Shown here piece after piece: positions 34,445-43,877 of a stretch of DNA of 64,000 nt. Positions within the stretch are counted from its first letter, which is position 1; each line of letters begins with the position of its first letter. Origin of the DNA: Longimicrobiaceae bacterium (lineage in GTDB: Bacteria; Gemmatimonadota; Gemmatimonadetes; Longimicrobiales; Longimicrobiaceae); the NCBI GenBank assembly GCA_036375715.1, contig DASVBS010000065.1, forward strand, positions 124,001-188,000, in the 5' to 3' direction. Under the pieces are notes generated by a model that saw only the letters and a program-made list of their open reading frames with translations, was not told the origin of the DNA and searched no databases. A program made the position numbers and the translations under genes.

Positions 34445-35035
34445 TCAGTGAGCGGACTCGGCACGGCGCCGGTCCGGCAGCATGGCTGGCACCAGCTGCC
34501 CTTCCAGGGACTCCTCCACCGCATGGCGGGCGCCGCGCGCCACATGGCGAGCCGACGTCACCGTGGCCTCTCTCGGGTGGGTGAGCGGGGGCGCCTCCTC
34601 TTCACGAAGACCTCCCGCCGTCCGGACGCCCACACCCTTGTCATACACCATCTGGCCGCCGAGATAGGCGCTGTAGATCATCGCCACGATCCCCATCGCC
34701 CCCACAGCGAGGTAGGCCGGATGGGGCTTGCGCTGTCCTACCCGCTTGATGGCCATCGCTGCGGCGGCGCCGATCAGACCCAGGTTCAGGGTACGGTGAG
34801 TGGCCAGCATTGCCGCACCCTCCTCGTCCGTCTGGACGGCTTCCTGCGCAATCAGCCCGAGCACTCCCGCAAAGGCCGCCGAGACCGCTGCCACCGGCAT
34901 GGTGAGCCGGCCCACCTCGAGCAACCCCCTGTTCCTGGTGAGCAGACCCAGCGTGTCCGCAGCGATGGAGACCGGCAGTAGCGCGATCGGGTAGTGCACT
35001 GCCGCGGGGTGCAGCTCCTGAATTCGCATGGCCAT
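34445..35035 (-). CDS. DUF2231 membrane protein
   Basis: A 196-residue protein of the DUF2231 family. It opens with the family pattern LHPAAVHYPIALLPVSIAAD in the first helix and shows four hydrophobic helices (about 12-30, 45-65, 85-100, 105-125), followed by a charged cytoplasmic or periplasmic tail. Family members are thought to be heme- or redox-related by their conserved histidines (two in LHP...VHYP here), but no function is firmly established. A GGAGG ribosome site precedes ATG 35035 by six bases. It is followed by a terminator. Confidence 0.85.
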   Translation of the reverse strand: MAMRIQELHPAAVHYPIALLPVSIAADTLGLLTRNRGLLEVGRLTMPVAAVSAAFAGVLGLIAQEAVQTDEEGAAMLATHRTLNLGLIGAAAAMAIKRVGQRKPHPAYLAVGAMGIVAMIYSAYLGGQMVYDKGVGVRTAGGLREEEAPPLTHPREATVTSARHVARGARHAVEESLEGQLVPAMLPDRRRAESAH

Positions 35036-35110
35036 GGAGAACCTCCGGGTAAGCGTAGTATCGAGCCCGAGGTCTCCAGGAATGCAAGCTTGGCACCCGC
35101 GCTCCGCCTA

Positions 35111-37018
35111 TCAGCTCCGCAACACCCCCGCTCGCCGCAGCGCCTCTATCACCTGCTCGATCGACTGCCGCACGGACTGAGCGGTGGTGTCAAGGCGCAG
35201 CTCGGGCTCCTCCGGCTCCTCATAGGGGCTGCTCACGCCTGTGAAGTCCCGGATCTCACCCGCCAGCGCCCTGCGGTACAGGCCCTTGGGGTCGCGCTTG
35301 CGGCAGGTCTCCAGGTCGGCGGCCACGTGAACCTCGATGAACCGGCCTTCCGGGAAGAGAGCGCGGATTCGCTCCCGGTCCTCTCGGAAGGGCGAAACGA
35401 AGGTGCAGAGCACGATATCGCCCGACTCGAAGAAGAGCCGCGCCGTCTCTCCCACCCGGCGCAGATTCTCCCGCCGGTCCGCGTCCGAGAAGCCGAGATC
35501 GCCGCAGAGGCCGTGTCGCACCTGGTCTCCGTCCAGGAGCATCGTCTGGTGCCCTTGGGCGAAAAGCTCCTTCTCCACGCCGCGAGCGATCGTGCTCTTG
35601 CCGGACCCGGAGAGGCCGGTGAACCAGACCACCGCCGCGCCGTGACCGTTCCTCGCCTCACGCTCCTCGCGCGGAATGTTCCAGGACTGCCAGACCACAT
35701 CCGGTGAAACGGCCCGGATCGCAGGCCTCTCCGCTGGCTGCGGCGCCTCCTTCACCTCGCCGCGGATCATCCCGCCCGCCACCGTGACGTTGGTGTGCGG
35801 ATCGATCAGGATGAAGCTACCCGTCTGGCGGTTGCGCTCGTAAGGGTCGAAGAAGAGCGGCAGGCTGGTGGTGATCTCCACCCGACCGATGTCGTTCAGG
35901 CCGAAGGTCGGCACCTTCTCGCGGTGCAGCGTATCGACGTCGATGCGGTAGACGATATCGCTCACGAACGCCTGCGCCTGCCGCGTGGTGTGCATCAACA
36001 CATACGGAATGTTCCGGTCGAGCGGCTTCTCGTTCATCCAGCAGATGATCGCCTCGAACCGGTTGGCAATGGAGGGGACGTTCTTCTTCCGTACGATCAT
36101 GTCCCCGCGGCTGACGTCGATCTCGTCCTCGAGGGTGATCACAACCGACTCACCCGCGGCGGCCTCGTCCAGGATACCGTCGGCCGACTGCACGCTGGCG
36201 ATGCGGCTGCCGTGGCCGCTCGGCAGGACCACGATCTCCTCGCCGGGCTGCACCGTCCCCGAGGCGATCCGCCCGGCGAACCCGCGGAAGTCCTGGTGCG
36301 GCCGGATCACGTACTGCACCGGGAAGCGGAAATCCACCAGGTTGCGGGTCACGCCGACATTCACCGTCTCCAGGTGGTGGAGGAGCGTGCTGCCGTCGTA
36401 CCATGGCATGTTTTCGCTCTTCTCCACCACGTTGTCGCCGTGCAGCGCACTGATGGGGATGAAGGTCAGGTCGGAGATATCGAGCTTCTGCGCGAACTCG
36501 CGGTACTCGGCGACGATCTGCTCGTACACCTCCTCGTCGTAGTCCACCAGGTCCATCTTGTTGACGGCCACGACGATGTGCGGAATGCGCAGGAGGCTCG
36601 AGATGAAGCCGTGCCGCTTGGACTGCGTGAGCACCCCCTTGCGCGCGTCCACGAGCACGATCGCCAGCTCCGCCGTGGAGGCGCCGGTGACCATATTCCG
36701 GGTGTACTGCACGTGCCCCGGCGTGTCGGCGATGATGAACTTCCGCTTCGGCGTGGCGAAGTAGCGATAGGCCACGTCGATGGTGATGTTCTGCTCCCGC
36801 TCGGCGCGCAGACCGTCGGTGAGGAGCGCCAGGTTCACGTACCCTTCCCCGCGCTGCCGCGAGGTCCGTTCGATCGCCTCGAGCTGGTCCGCGAAGATGC
36901 TCTTGGTATCGTAAAGCAGCCGCCCGATGAGCGTGCTCTTTCCGTCATCGACGCTCCCCGCCGTGGTAAAGCGGAGGAGATCCATGTCGGGCGCCGCGGA
37001 TGTGGCAGTCTGAATCAT
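35111..37018 (-). CDS. cysNC: Sulfate adenylyltransferase large subunit fused to APS kinase
   Basis: Bifunctional enzyme: the N-terminal GTPase subunit drives APS synthesis together with CysD, and the C-terminal kinase phosphorylates APS to PAPS. The GTPase (about 1-440) has G1 TTAGSVDDGKSTLIGRLLYD, G3 DTPGHVQYTRNM and G4 NKMDL, then EF-Tu-like barrels. The kinase half starts near residue 445 with a P-loop WFTGLSGSGKSTIARGVEKE and DGDQVRHGLCGDLGFSDADR. At 635 residues it matches NodQ-type CysN-CysC fusions. It is last in the sulfate operon, separated from cysD by a repeat-bearing gap. The PAPS made here suits the PAPS-type CysH upstream. Confidence 0.96.
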   Translation of the reverse strand: MIQTATSAAPDMDLLRFTTAGSVDDGKSTLIGRLLYDTKSIFADQLEAIERTSRQRGEGYVNLALLTDGLRAEREQNITIDVAYRYFATPKRKFIIADTPGHVQYTRNMVTGASTAELAIVLVDARKGVLTQSKRHGFISSLLRIPHIVVAVNKMDLVDYDEEVYEQIVAEYREFAQKLDISDLTFIPISALHGDNVVEKSENMPWYDGSTLLHHLETVNVGVTRNLVDFRFPVQYVIRPHQDFRGFAGRIASGTVQPGEEIVVLPSGHGSRIASVQSADGILDEAAAGESVVITLEDEIDVSRGDMIVRKKNVPSIANRFEAIICWMNEKPLDRNIPYVLMHTTRQAQAFVSDIVYRIDVDTLHREKVPTFGLNDIGRVEITTSLPLFFDPYERNRQTGSFILIDPHTNVTVAGGMIRGEVKEAPQPAERPAIRAVSPDVVWQSWNIPREEREARNGHGAAVVWFTGLSGSGKSTIARGVEKELFAQGHQTMLLDGDQVRHGLCGDLGFSDADRRENLRRVGETARLFFESGDIVLCTFVSPFREDRERIRALFPEGRFIEVHVAADLETCRKRDPKGLYRRALAGEIRDFTGVSSPYEEPEEPELRLDTTAQSVRQSIEQVIEALRRAGVLRS

Positions 37019-37035
37019 TCGTCTCCGATTTTTGT

Positions 37036-37178
37036 CGAATTACGAATTACGAATTACGACTACCGAAGTCGAGCCCACCGTAGAACTCAATTTCCTTGGC
37101 GCGGCGGATCTCCCTCAGACTCATCGTATCGCAGCATCCGTAATCATTCGTAATTCGTAATTCGTAATTCGTAATTCG
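37036..37178. repeat. Inverted heptamer arrays between cysD and cysNC
   Basis: Three and a half copies of CGAATTA (37036-37060) face four and a half copies of TCGTAAT (37148-37178), which are exact complements. A transcript could form an A/U-rich stem of over 20 bp enclosing about 87 bases. It is strikingly AT-rich compared with its surroundings and lies inside a presumed operon, where it might separate cysD and cysNC expression. Confidence 0.8.
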
Positions 37179-37204
37179 CGCGCGATCTCGAATACGGCAG
37201 AATC

Positions 37205-38170
37205 TCAGAAATATCCCGCGCGCTTCCGGTCTTCCATGGCCGCTTCGCTGCGCTTGTCGTCGCTGCGACCGCCGCGCTCGGCAACGCGGGCGGCGGCGAC
37301 CTCCTGGATGATCTCCTCCACGGTGGACGCGGTACTCTCCCAGACTCCCGTGCAGGTCATGTCGCCGACGGTGCGGCAGCGGACGGTCCGGATCTCGGAG
37401 CGCTCATCGCCGACCAGGCGGTTGTGTTCGCCCACCGCGAGCAGGATTCCGTCGCGCTCCACCACCTCCCGCTGGTGCGCGAAGTAGATGCTGGGAAGCC
37501 TGATCTGTTCCTGCGCGATGTACTGCCAGACGTCCATCTCCGTCCAGTTGGAGAGCGGGAAGACGCGGAAGTGCTCGCCCAGGTTCTTGCGACCGTTGAA
37601 CAGATTCCACAGCTCGGGGCGCTGGTTCTTCGGGTCCCACTGGCCGAAGGCGTCGCGGTGGCTGAAGAAACGCTCCTTGGCACGCGCCTTTTCCTCGTCG
37701 CGGCGCCCCCCGCCGAAGGCGGCGTCGACCTTCAGCTCTCGGATGGCATCCAGCAGCGTGACGGTCTGCAGCGCGTTGCGGCTCGGGTTCGGTCCCGGCT
37801 CCTCCTGGCATCGACCCTGGTCGATCGAGTCCTGCACGTAGCGCACGATCAGCTCACAACCGACCTCCGCCACCATGGCATCGCGGAACTCGATGGTCTC
37901 GGGGAAGTTGTGCCCGGTGTCGATGTGCAGCAGCGGGAAGGGGAACTTCCCTGGCCAGAAAGCCTTGCGTGCCAGGTGCACCATGACGATCGAATCCTTG
38001 CCGCCCGAGAAGAGCATCACCGGCCGCTCGAACTGCGCCGCGACCTCGCGCATCACGAAGATCGCCTCGCTCTCGAGCTGGGCCAGGTGACTCTGGCGAT
38101 ACGAGTAGCCCGTCTGATCACCCGCTGAGGGGTCGAGCTCGAACGAATCTTTCGGCTGTGGAATAGTCAT
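37205..38170 (-). CDS. cysD: Sulfate adenylyltransferase small subunit
   Basis: PP-loop ATP pyrophosphatase that forms APS from ATP and sulfate with CysN. The PP motif is in PVMLFSGGKDSIVMVHLARK (about residue 55), followed by FPLLHIDTGHNFPETIEFRD and the family stretches FGGGRRDEEKARAKERFFSH and FPLSNWTEMDVWQYIAQEQI. At 321 residues it is complete. It starts at ATG 38170, immediately next to the stop of the SLC13 permease gene, so transport and activation of sulfate are encoded back to back. Confidence 0.96.
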   Translation of the reverse strand: MTIPQPKDSFELDPSAGDQTGYSYRQSHLAQLESEAIFVMREVAAQFERPVMLFSGGKDSIVMVHLARKAFWPGKFPFPLLHIDTGHNFPETIEFRDAMVAEVGCELIVRYVQDSIDQGRCQEEPGPNPSRNALQTVTLLDAIRELKVDAAFGGGRRDEEKARAKERFFSHRDAFGQWDPKNQRPELWNLFNGRKNLGEHFRVFPLSNWTEMDVWQYIAQEQIRLPSIYFAHQREVVERDGILLAVGEHNRLVGDERSEIRTVRCRTVGDMTCTGVWESTASTVEEIIQEVAAARVAERGGRSDDKRSEAAMEDRKRAGYF

Positions 38171-39940
38171 TTAGAACGACCAGAATAACGGGACAAAGAG
38201 TGCGATGGTGAGAATCACCGTCAGCGTCAGCGGAAACCCGAGACGGAAGTAGTCCCCGAATCGATATCCGCCCGGACCGTAGACCATGGTATTGGTCTGG
38301 TACCCGATCGGCGTCAGAAAGCTCGCCGAAGCCGCCGCCGCCAACGCGATCGCGAACGGGCGAGGGTCAGCATCGATCTGCCGGGCAGCGGCCATGGCGA
38401 TCGGGAACATCAGGACCGCGGCCGCGTTGTTGGTGATCAGCTCGGTCAGGGCAATGGTGGAGAGCACCACCCCCAGCAACACCACCAGCGCACCAGCCGA
38501 CTGAAACGTCTCCACGATCGAGCTTCCAAGCAACGCCGCAACACCCGAATTCTCGAGCGCCGAGCCGATCCCGAACGAGGCGGCGATCACGACCAGGGTG
38601 TCCATGTCGATCGCACGGCGCGCCTCGGGCAGTGACAACGCCTTTCCCACCACCAGGGTGATCGCCCCGAGAATCGCTGCGTGCACAATGGGAACCAATC
38701 CCAGTCCGGACAGGGCGACGATACCTGCCGTCACGATCCCGACGAACCAGGCCTGCCGCGTGCTCGGCGGCGGCGATCCGCCCAGGTGGGAGACGAGCAG
38801 GAAGTCGCTTCGGTTGCGCCAGCGATCGGCGAAGCCGCTGTCGGCCACCAGGAGCAGCGTATCACCGGCACGCAACACCACCTCACCCAGCTTCGCCTGC
38901 ACACGCTCGCCCGCGCGATGCATCGCCAGCACTGCCGCCTGATATCGGCTGCGGAAGTTGGACTCCTTGAGCGTCGAACCCACCAGCCGCGAGGTGCCGC
39001 TGATCACCACCTCGAAGAAGGTATGGTCGGATCCGTCGAGCCAGGCGGCGTGATGCTGCTCTGCGGGAATGAGCCCGCGGATCATCTGCAGATCCCGGAT
39101 CAGATCGACCTGGCCTACGAACGCGAGCCTATCGCCGCCGCGCAGCAGCGTGTTCGGTGTCGCGGGGGCGATGGTCTCGCCCGCACGTTCGATCTCGACC
39201 AGGAAGACCCCCTGCAGGTGGCGTAGCCCCGCCGACTCCACCGTCTGCCCGTCCAGGGGACCGCCGGGTGCCACCACCTGGTGAACCACGTACTCCCGTG
39301 ATTCTTCCTCGAACTGAACACGCGCGGGCCGCCGCTCCGGCAGCAGAATCGGGGAGAGCAACACCAGCAGGGTGATCCCCGTAACGGCGACTGGCAGGCC
39401 AATCCGCGTGATCTCGAACATCCCCATCGGCTCGAGACCGTATGCCTGCATCAAGCCCGACACCACCAGATTGGTGGACGTTCCGATCAGAGTGAGAACC
39501 CCCCCGAGGATCGTCGCGAAGCTGATCGGCATCAGATAGCGCGACGCGGACAGGCCCCTCTTGCTGGCCCAATCCGACACCTGCGGCGTCAACATCGCAA
39601 CGATCGGCGTGTTGTTGAGGAACGCCGAGGCGGCAGCCGTTGGCGCCAGTAGGCGCAGCAACCGCGGGCGACCACCGTCACCGTTCCCCAGAATCGCGGC
39701 GATGAGCGGTTGCAAGGCTCCGGTTTTCTCCACGGCCGCGGCCACCACAAAGAGCGCCGCCACGGTGATCGGGGCAGGGTTGGAAAAGCCCGCGAAGGCT
39801 TGTTCCGTCGTGATAACACCCGCCAGGAGAAGGGCGACGTCGCCACCCAGAATGGCCACCATCGGCGGGGCCACATCCCACACCATGACCGCGACCACCG
39901 CCACCACCACCAGCAGTGTGAACCAGCCTTCCCACGTCAT
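38171..39940 (-). CDS. SLC13-family permease with two TrkA-C domains, probable sulfate importer
   Basis: A 589-residue membrane protein of the SLC13/DASS group. Two hydrophobic halves flank a cytoplasmic insert of about 200 residues (roughly 210-400) that contains two TrkA-C-like domains (GGPLDGQTVESAGLRHLQGV and the later EVVLRAGDTLLLVADSGFAD). The two re-entrant signature motifs are present: LIGTSTNLVVSG and LITNNAAAVLMF. The stop touches the start of cysD and the thiosulfate sulfurtransferase gene lies upstream, so a sulfate (or other sulfur oxyanion) substrate is inferred from context, as seen for CysZ-independent SLC13 sulfate permeases. Confidence 0.9.
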   Translation of the reverse strand: MTWEGWFTLLVVVAVVAVMVWDVAPPMVAILGGDVALLLAGVITTEQAFAGFSNPAPITVAALFVVAAAVEKTGALQPLIAAILGNGDGGRPRLLRLLAPTAAASAFLNNTPIVAMLTPQVSDWASKRGLSASRYLMPISFATILGGVLTLIGTSTNLVVSGLMQAYGLEPMGMFEITRIGLPVAVTGITLLVLLSPILLPERRPARVQFEEESREYVVHQVVAPGGPLDGQTVESAGLRHLQGVFLVEIERAGETIAPATPNTLLRGGDRLAFVGQVDLIRDLQMIRGLIPAEQHHAAWLDGSDHTFFEVVISGTSRLVGSTLKESNFRSRYQAAVLAMHRAGERVQAKLGEVVLRAGDTLLLVADSGFADRWRNRSDFLLVSHLGGSPPPSTRQAWFVGIVTAGIVALSGLGLVPIVHAAILGAITLVVGKALSLPEARRAIDMDTLVVIAASFGIGSALENSGVAALLGSSIVETFQSAGALVVLLGVVLSTIALTELITNNAAAVLMFPIAMAAARQIDADPRPFAIALAAAASASFLTPIGYQTNTMVYGPGGYRFGDYFRLGFPLTLTVILTIALFVPLFWSF

Positions 39941-40128
39941 GCGGGTGACTTCATTCGTTCAGGATGGGTCCGGTAAGGCGCGGGCGGCCAGTCGTCCGGC
40001 TGCGCCCGCGCGACGAGCAGCTTCCATACCCGTTCCGCATCGAGAGCCACCGCGCCGGAGCTCGCAAGGCAAGGCCGAGAGAGCGGGCTCGCCCTCCCGG
40101 CCTTTCGACCGCTATCGCCGCTTCGCAC

Positions 40129-41013
40129 TTACTTCTCGATCGGCGCGCGCACCATGTTGCCCCATTCCGTCCAGGAGCCGTCGTAGTTGCGCACCTTGTC
40201 GAAGCCCAGCAGGTACTTCAGCACGAACCAGGTGTGGCTGCTGCGCTCCCCGATCCGGCAGTACGCGATCACGTCGTCGTCCTTCTTCAGGCCAATCTCG
40301 CCCTCGTAGATCGCCTTCAGCTCATCGGCGCTGCGAAACTCCCCGGTATCCGGATTGGCCGCCCTCGCCCAGGGGACATTCTTCGCAGTGGGAATATGTC
40401 CCCCACGCAGCGCCCCCTCCTGCGGATACTCGGGCATGTGCAGCTTGAGGCCCTTGTACTCGTCCGGGCTCCGAACGTCGACCAGGGGATTCCCCCGCTT
40501 CAGGTGCTCGAGGACGTCCTCGCGGAAGGCGCGGATTGCCGAGTCGTCGCGGGTGGGTACCGGGTACTCGGTGCGCGGGTACTGCGGCACCTCGGTGGTG
40601 AGCTCACGGCCCTCGTCCTCCCACTTCTTCCGCCCGCCGTCCATGATCTTGACCTTGTTGTGGCCGAAGAGTTGGAACACCCAGAGCGCGTAGGTCGCCC
40701 ACCAGTTGTTCTTGTCCCCGTAGAAGACGACCGTCGTGTCCGGCGAGATCCCCTTCGAGCTCATCAGCTCGGCGAAGCGTTCCGGCGTCAGGTAGTCGCG
40801 CTGCACCGGGTCATTCAGGTCGGCATGCCAGTCGATCTTCACCGCCCCGGGAATGTGCCCGGTGTCGTAGAGCAGCACATCCTCGTTGGACTCGACGATC
40901 CGGATCGAGGGGTCGTTCAGGTGCTCAGCCACCCAGTCGGTGCTGACGAGTGCCTCGGGGTGAGCGTAACCCCGGTTCTCGATCGGCGTGCTCTGCGTCG
41001 TCGTACCCGACAT
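40129..41013 (-). CDS. Thiosulfate sulfurtransferase (two-domain rhodanese)
   Basis: Two tandem rhodanese domains in 294 residues. The N-domain ([20 protein letters not shown]...) is inactive-like; the C-domain carries the active cysteine in [20 protein letters not shown], the loop typical of actinobacterial CysA2/CysA3-type thiosulfate sulfurtransferases, with [10 protein letters not shown] before it. It transfers sulfane sulfur from thiosulfate to an acceptor. The gene sits between cysH (30 bases upstream) and the permease (188 bases downstream, with one strong hairpin at 40071-40104), so it probably belongs to the same regulon. It might let the cell use thiosulfate as well as sulfate. Confidence 0.92.
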   Translation of the reverse strand: MSGTTTQSTPIENRGYAHPEALVSTDWVAEHLNDPSIRIVESNEDVLLYDTGHIPGAVKIDWHADLNDPVQRDYLTPERFAELMSSKGISPDTTVVFYGDKNNWWATYALWVFQLFGHNKVKIMDGGRKKWEDEGRELTTEVPQYPRTEYPVPTRDDSAIRAFREDVLEHLKRGNPLVDVRSPDEYKGLKLHMPEYPQEGALRGGHIPTAKNVPWARAANPDTGEFRSADELKAIYEGEIGLKKDDDVIAYCRIGERSSHTWFVLKYLLGFDKVRNYDGSWTEWGNMVRAPIEK

Positions 41014-41043
41014 CGTGTCCTCTCTGGTTGAAGGTAGCAGTCG

Positions 41044-41760
41044 TTACAGCTGGTGAATCCCGCACTCCGTCCGGCCCAGGCCCCTCCAGCGCCCCGCCCG
41101 CTCCGGTTCCCCCACCTGCACGGGGGTTGTCAGAGGGGCGTCGCCGATGCTGGCGTATCCCAGGTCGTGCAGCGGATTGTAAGGAATCCCGTGGTCGAGA
41201 ATGAAGTTCCAGACCTGCCCCCGCGTCCAGCGGGCGAGCGGGTTCACCTTGATCCAGTCACCCACCTCGAAAATCGGGAGATGGGCGCGGGTCTCCGACT
41301 GCTCCCTCCGCCGTCCAGTAATCCAGCCGTCGAGGTTCGCCGTCGCTCGGCGGAAGGGTTCGACCTTGGAGACGCGTTGATAGAGGTCCAGGTCACGTTC
41401 CCACAAACGGGGACCGTACCGGCTTTCGAACTTATCCCGCGTGGCGGCCGGTCGATAGACCTCCAGATTGAGACCGAAATGCCGTGTGACCCGCTCCACG
41501 TGCTCCAGCGTTTCCGGAAAATGGTGGAGCGTATCAATGAAGATCACCGGCAAGCGCGGAGCCAGGCGGGAGATGTGGTACAGCACCACCAGGCTGGCGG
41601 GCCCGAATGCCGAGACCACCGCGAGCTTCGCGGGGTCGAAGGCATGGATCGCTACCCGTAGAATATCTTCTACGGGCGCGTCGTCCAGTTCTTCGTTCAG
41701 CGCCCTCCAGGCTGCGGCTGAGGAAGGCCGTGCCTCCGGGGCGAGTGTCGCGGCGCTCAT
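41044..41760 (-). CDS. cysH: Phosphoadenylyl-sulfate reductase, PAPS type
   Basis: Reduces PAPS to sulfite with thioredoxin. The 238-residue protein has the PP-loop-like VVSAFGPASLVVLYHISRLA, then PVIFIDTLHHFPETLEHVER, and the catalytic cysteine in the C-terminal ECGIH motif (GRTECGIHQL). That is its only cysteine: the CC...CxxC set that binds the [4Fe-4S] cluster of APS reductases is missing (the matching stretch reads RVSKVEPFRRA). It is therefore a PAPS reductase, in agreement with the APS kinase domain on CysNC. Its ATG overlaps the sulfite reductase stop (ATGA). Confidence 0.93.
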   Translation of the reverse strand: MSAATLAPEARPSSAAAWRALNEELDDAPVEDILRVAIHAFDPAKLAVVSAFGPASLVVLYHISRLAPRLPVIFIDTLHHFPETLEHVERVTRHFGLNLEVYRPAATRDKFESRYGPRLWERDLDLYQRVSKVEPFRRATANLDGWITGRRREQSETRAHLPIFEVGDWIKVNPLARWTRGQVWNFILDHGIPYNPLHDLGYASIGDAPLTTPVQVGEPERAGRWRGLGRTECGIHQL

Positions 41761-43451
41761 CGGGATGCTCCCGCTGGCTCCAGCGGCTCCACGCCCACGC
41801 GGTTCCAGAAATCACCGAACCGCTCCCCTTCCCGCCGCTCGTCCCGGAACCGCTCGAGCAATGGGCGTACGGTGGTGACCAGCTGATCGAGTGGGACCAG
41901 GCTGGCGTACTCGGTTCCGAGTCGCGTACCCTCCAGGTTGCCTCCCACGTAGATCACGTACTTGTTCAACGACCGCCCCACGAAAGCCAGGTCGGCCGTA
42001 TACGGCCGGGCGCACCCATTGGGGCAACCGGTCATACGGACGGAGATCGTCTCGTCGGCGAGCCCGATCCGGGAGAGCGCGACCTCCAGCTCGTCCATGA
42101 TGCCTGGAAGCACGCGCTCGGATTCCGCCACCGCGAGCGGGCAGGTGGGGATCGCCGGGCAGGCCATCGACCAGCGCCTGGCCGGAGTCAGCTCCTCTGG
42201 CGCGATCACACCGTGAGTGCGGAGGATGTCGTCGACCGCACTGCGGTCCTCCGGAGCGATGTTGACCAGGAGGAGATTCTGCTGCGTGGTGAGGTGAATG
42301 TCCGCACCGAAGCGCGCCACCACCTCGCGGATCGCGATGCGCAGCCGCAGCCCCTCGCGATCGAGCACGCGCCCGTTCTCCACCCACACCCCCCGGAACC
42401 AGCGACCGTCTCCCTGCTCGTGCCAGCCAAGGTGGTCCTCGATGCCGGAGACCTCGACGGGCAGGGGGTCCTGCAGCGGTCGGCCGAGATAACTCTCCAC
42501 CTGCTCGCGGAACCAGGGTAGCCCGCGCTCGTCCAGCACATACTTCAGACGCGCGCGTCTGCGGTTCACCCGGTTGCCGTAGTCGCGCTGCACTCCGATT
42601 ACCGCCTTGATCACGTCGATCAGCTCGTCCGGCTCGACGAAAGCGAGCGGGTCGGCGAGGCGCGGATAGGTGTCGGCCTTGTTGTGCGTCATCCCCAGAC
42701 CACCACCAACGAGCACGTTGAAGCCGCGAATGCGACCGTTCTCGGGGATCACCAGCAACCCGAGATCGTTGGAGTGCACATCGGTGCAGTTGTCGTCGGG
42801 AAAGGCAAACCCGATCTTGAACTTCCGGGGCAGGTAGCGCTCGCCGTACAGCGGGTCGGGCTCTGCCTCCTCGCGGGTAACCGACTGCCCCTCGATCCAG
42901 ATCTCGTGATATGCGCGCGAGCGCGGGAGCGTCTCATCGCGGATGCGACGCGCCCACTCGATCACCTCCTCCCGCAGGCCGCCGGCGATCGGCGCCGGGC
43001 AGGTCACCACGTTGCGGACCACGTCGCCGCAAGCTCCGAAGGTGGTCACCAGGGCGTCGTTCAGCTCGTGAATGTGGCGTCGCAGGTTCCCCTTCAGCAC
43101 ACCGTGGAATTGGAAGCCCTGGCGCGTGGTGATCCGCAGGGTGCCATTGCCATAGTCGTCCGCCAGGCGGTCGTGCAGAAGGTACTGGGCCGCGGTCAAA
43201 ACCCCGCCCGGTACCTTGGAGCGGACCATGAACTGATAAGCCGGCTCCAGCCCCGCCTTCTTCCGCTCCTTGCGCAGGTCGCGGTCTTCCTGCTGGTAGG
43301 AGCCGTGGAACTTGAGGATCTGCTTCGACGCCTCGCTGAGGTGACTGCTGTCGTTGTCCAGCTCCGCCGCGAGCCCCCCGCGCAGACCGAGGCTCTCCTC
43401 CTTCAGCCTCTCGACCTCGCTCAGGGCCACATCATCGACGATCGTGCTCAT
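41757..43451 (-). CDS. Ferredoxin-type assimilatory sulfite (nitrite/sulfite) reductase
   Basis: Six-electron reduction of sulfite to sulfide on a siroheme coupled to a [4Fe-4S] cluster. The 564-residue chain has two ferrochelatase-like halves. The first holds LRITTRQGFQFHGVLKGNLR and CGDVVRNVVTCPAPIAGG. Cluster ligands are CX5C in SMACPAIPTCPLAVAES and CX3C in RMTGCPNGCARPYTADLAFV. Context (cysH coupled downstream, ferredoxin upstream, no nitrate genes) argues for sulfite. The start is ATG 43451 with GGAAGG ribosome site; the frame upstream is not family-like. The ferredoxin 95 bases upstream is a natural electron donor. Confidence 0.93.
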   Translation of the reverse strand: MSTIVDDVALSEVERLKEESLGLRGGLAAELDNDSSHLSEASKQILKFHGSYQQEDRDLRKERKKAGLEPAYQFMVRSKVPGGVLTAAQYLLHDRLADDYGNGTLRITTRQGFQFHGVLKGNLRRHIHELNDALVTTFGACGDVVRNVVTCPAPIAGGLREEVIEWARRIRDETLPRSRAYHEIWIEGQSVTREEAEPDPLYGERYLPRKFKIGFAFPDDNCTDVHSNDLGLLVIPENGRIRGFNVLVGGGLGMTHNKADTYPRLADPLAFVEPDELIDVIKAVIGVQRDYGNRVNRRRARLKYVLDERGLPWFREQVESYLGRPLQDPLPVEVSGIEDHLGWHEQGDGRWFRGVWVENGRVLDREGLRLRIAIREVVARFGADIHLTTQQNLLLVNIAPEDRSAVDDILRTHGVIAPEELTPARRWSMACPAIPTCPLAVAESERVLPGIMDELEVALSRIGLADETISVRMTGCPNGCARPYTADLAFVGRSLNKYVIYVGGNLEGTRLGTEYASLVPLDQLVTTVRPLLERFRDERREGERFGDFWNRVGVEPLEPAGASR

Positions 43452-43546
43452 AAAACCTTCCGTTAATTCGCTCTTGTCGAGGTCTGGCGGCGCTGGGCGT
43501 CCGCCATGCGGCGGGGGCGGCGTGACGGTCGCCGCGGAAACCCGCA

Positions 43547-43783
43547 TCAGGCGCCGGATAGCGCCCGGTTCCGTTCGATGTACTCCGCCCACTCCGGCGG
43601 GACGTCGGTGTCCGGGAAGATCGCCTGCACCGGGCACTCCGGCTCGCACGCCCCACAGTCGATGCACTCCTCGGGGTTGATGTAGTACATGTCCTCCGCC
43701 TCGTAGATGCAGTCCACCGGGCACACTTCGACACAGCTTGCGTCCTTGGTCCCGATGCACGGCTCGGCGATCACGTACGTCAA
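43547..43783 (-). CDS. Bacterial-type ferredoxin (7Fe or 2[4Fe-4S])
   Basis: A 78-residue ferredoxin. The first set is C-X7-C-X3-C in [19 protein letters not shown] and the second is CX2CX2CX3CP in [16 protein letters not shown]. The wider first spacing is that of seven-iron ferredoxins (one [3Fe-4S], one [4Fe-4S]). Translation starts at TTG 43783, chosen because a GAAGGAG ribosome site lies seven bases before it. It is the first gene after the polycysteine leader and terminator and precedes the sulfite reductase, for which it is the likely electron donor. Confidence 0.94.
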   Translation of the reverse strand: MTYVIAEPCIGTKDASCVEVCPVDCIYEAEDMYYINPEECIDCGACEPECPVQAIFPDTDVPPEWAEYIERNRALSGA

Positions 43784-43809
43784 CTCGGTTCTCCTTCAAT
43801 GAGGCCATG

Positions 43810-43844
43810 AAAAAAGGCCACGGCGCCGATGTGTGCCGTGGCCT
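43810..43844 (-). terminator. Attenuator terminator of the ferredoxin/sulfite reductase leader
   Basis: On the minus strand a perfect 10-bp stem (43844-43835 with 43824-43815), loop of 10, followed by six T (43815-43810). It lies after the polycysteine leader ORF and 26 bases before the ferredoxin start. The 5' arm contains GCCACGGC (43842-43835), which is also complementary to GCCGTGGC inside the leader ORF (43919-43912), giving mutually exclusive terminator and antiterminator folds. Confidence 0.85.
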
Positions 43845-43877
43845 GGAACGTTGAATGGCGTATTACCTAGCAATCCG

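Noticed and set aside
40071-40104. Strong hairpin between the sulfurtransferase and permease genes as a third attenuator
   Set aside because: It has an 11-bp stem, but no U-run follows on either strand and no Cys-rich ORF lies upstream.
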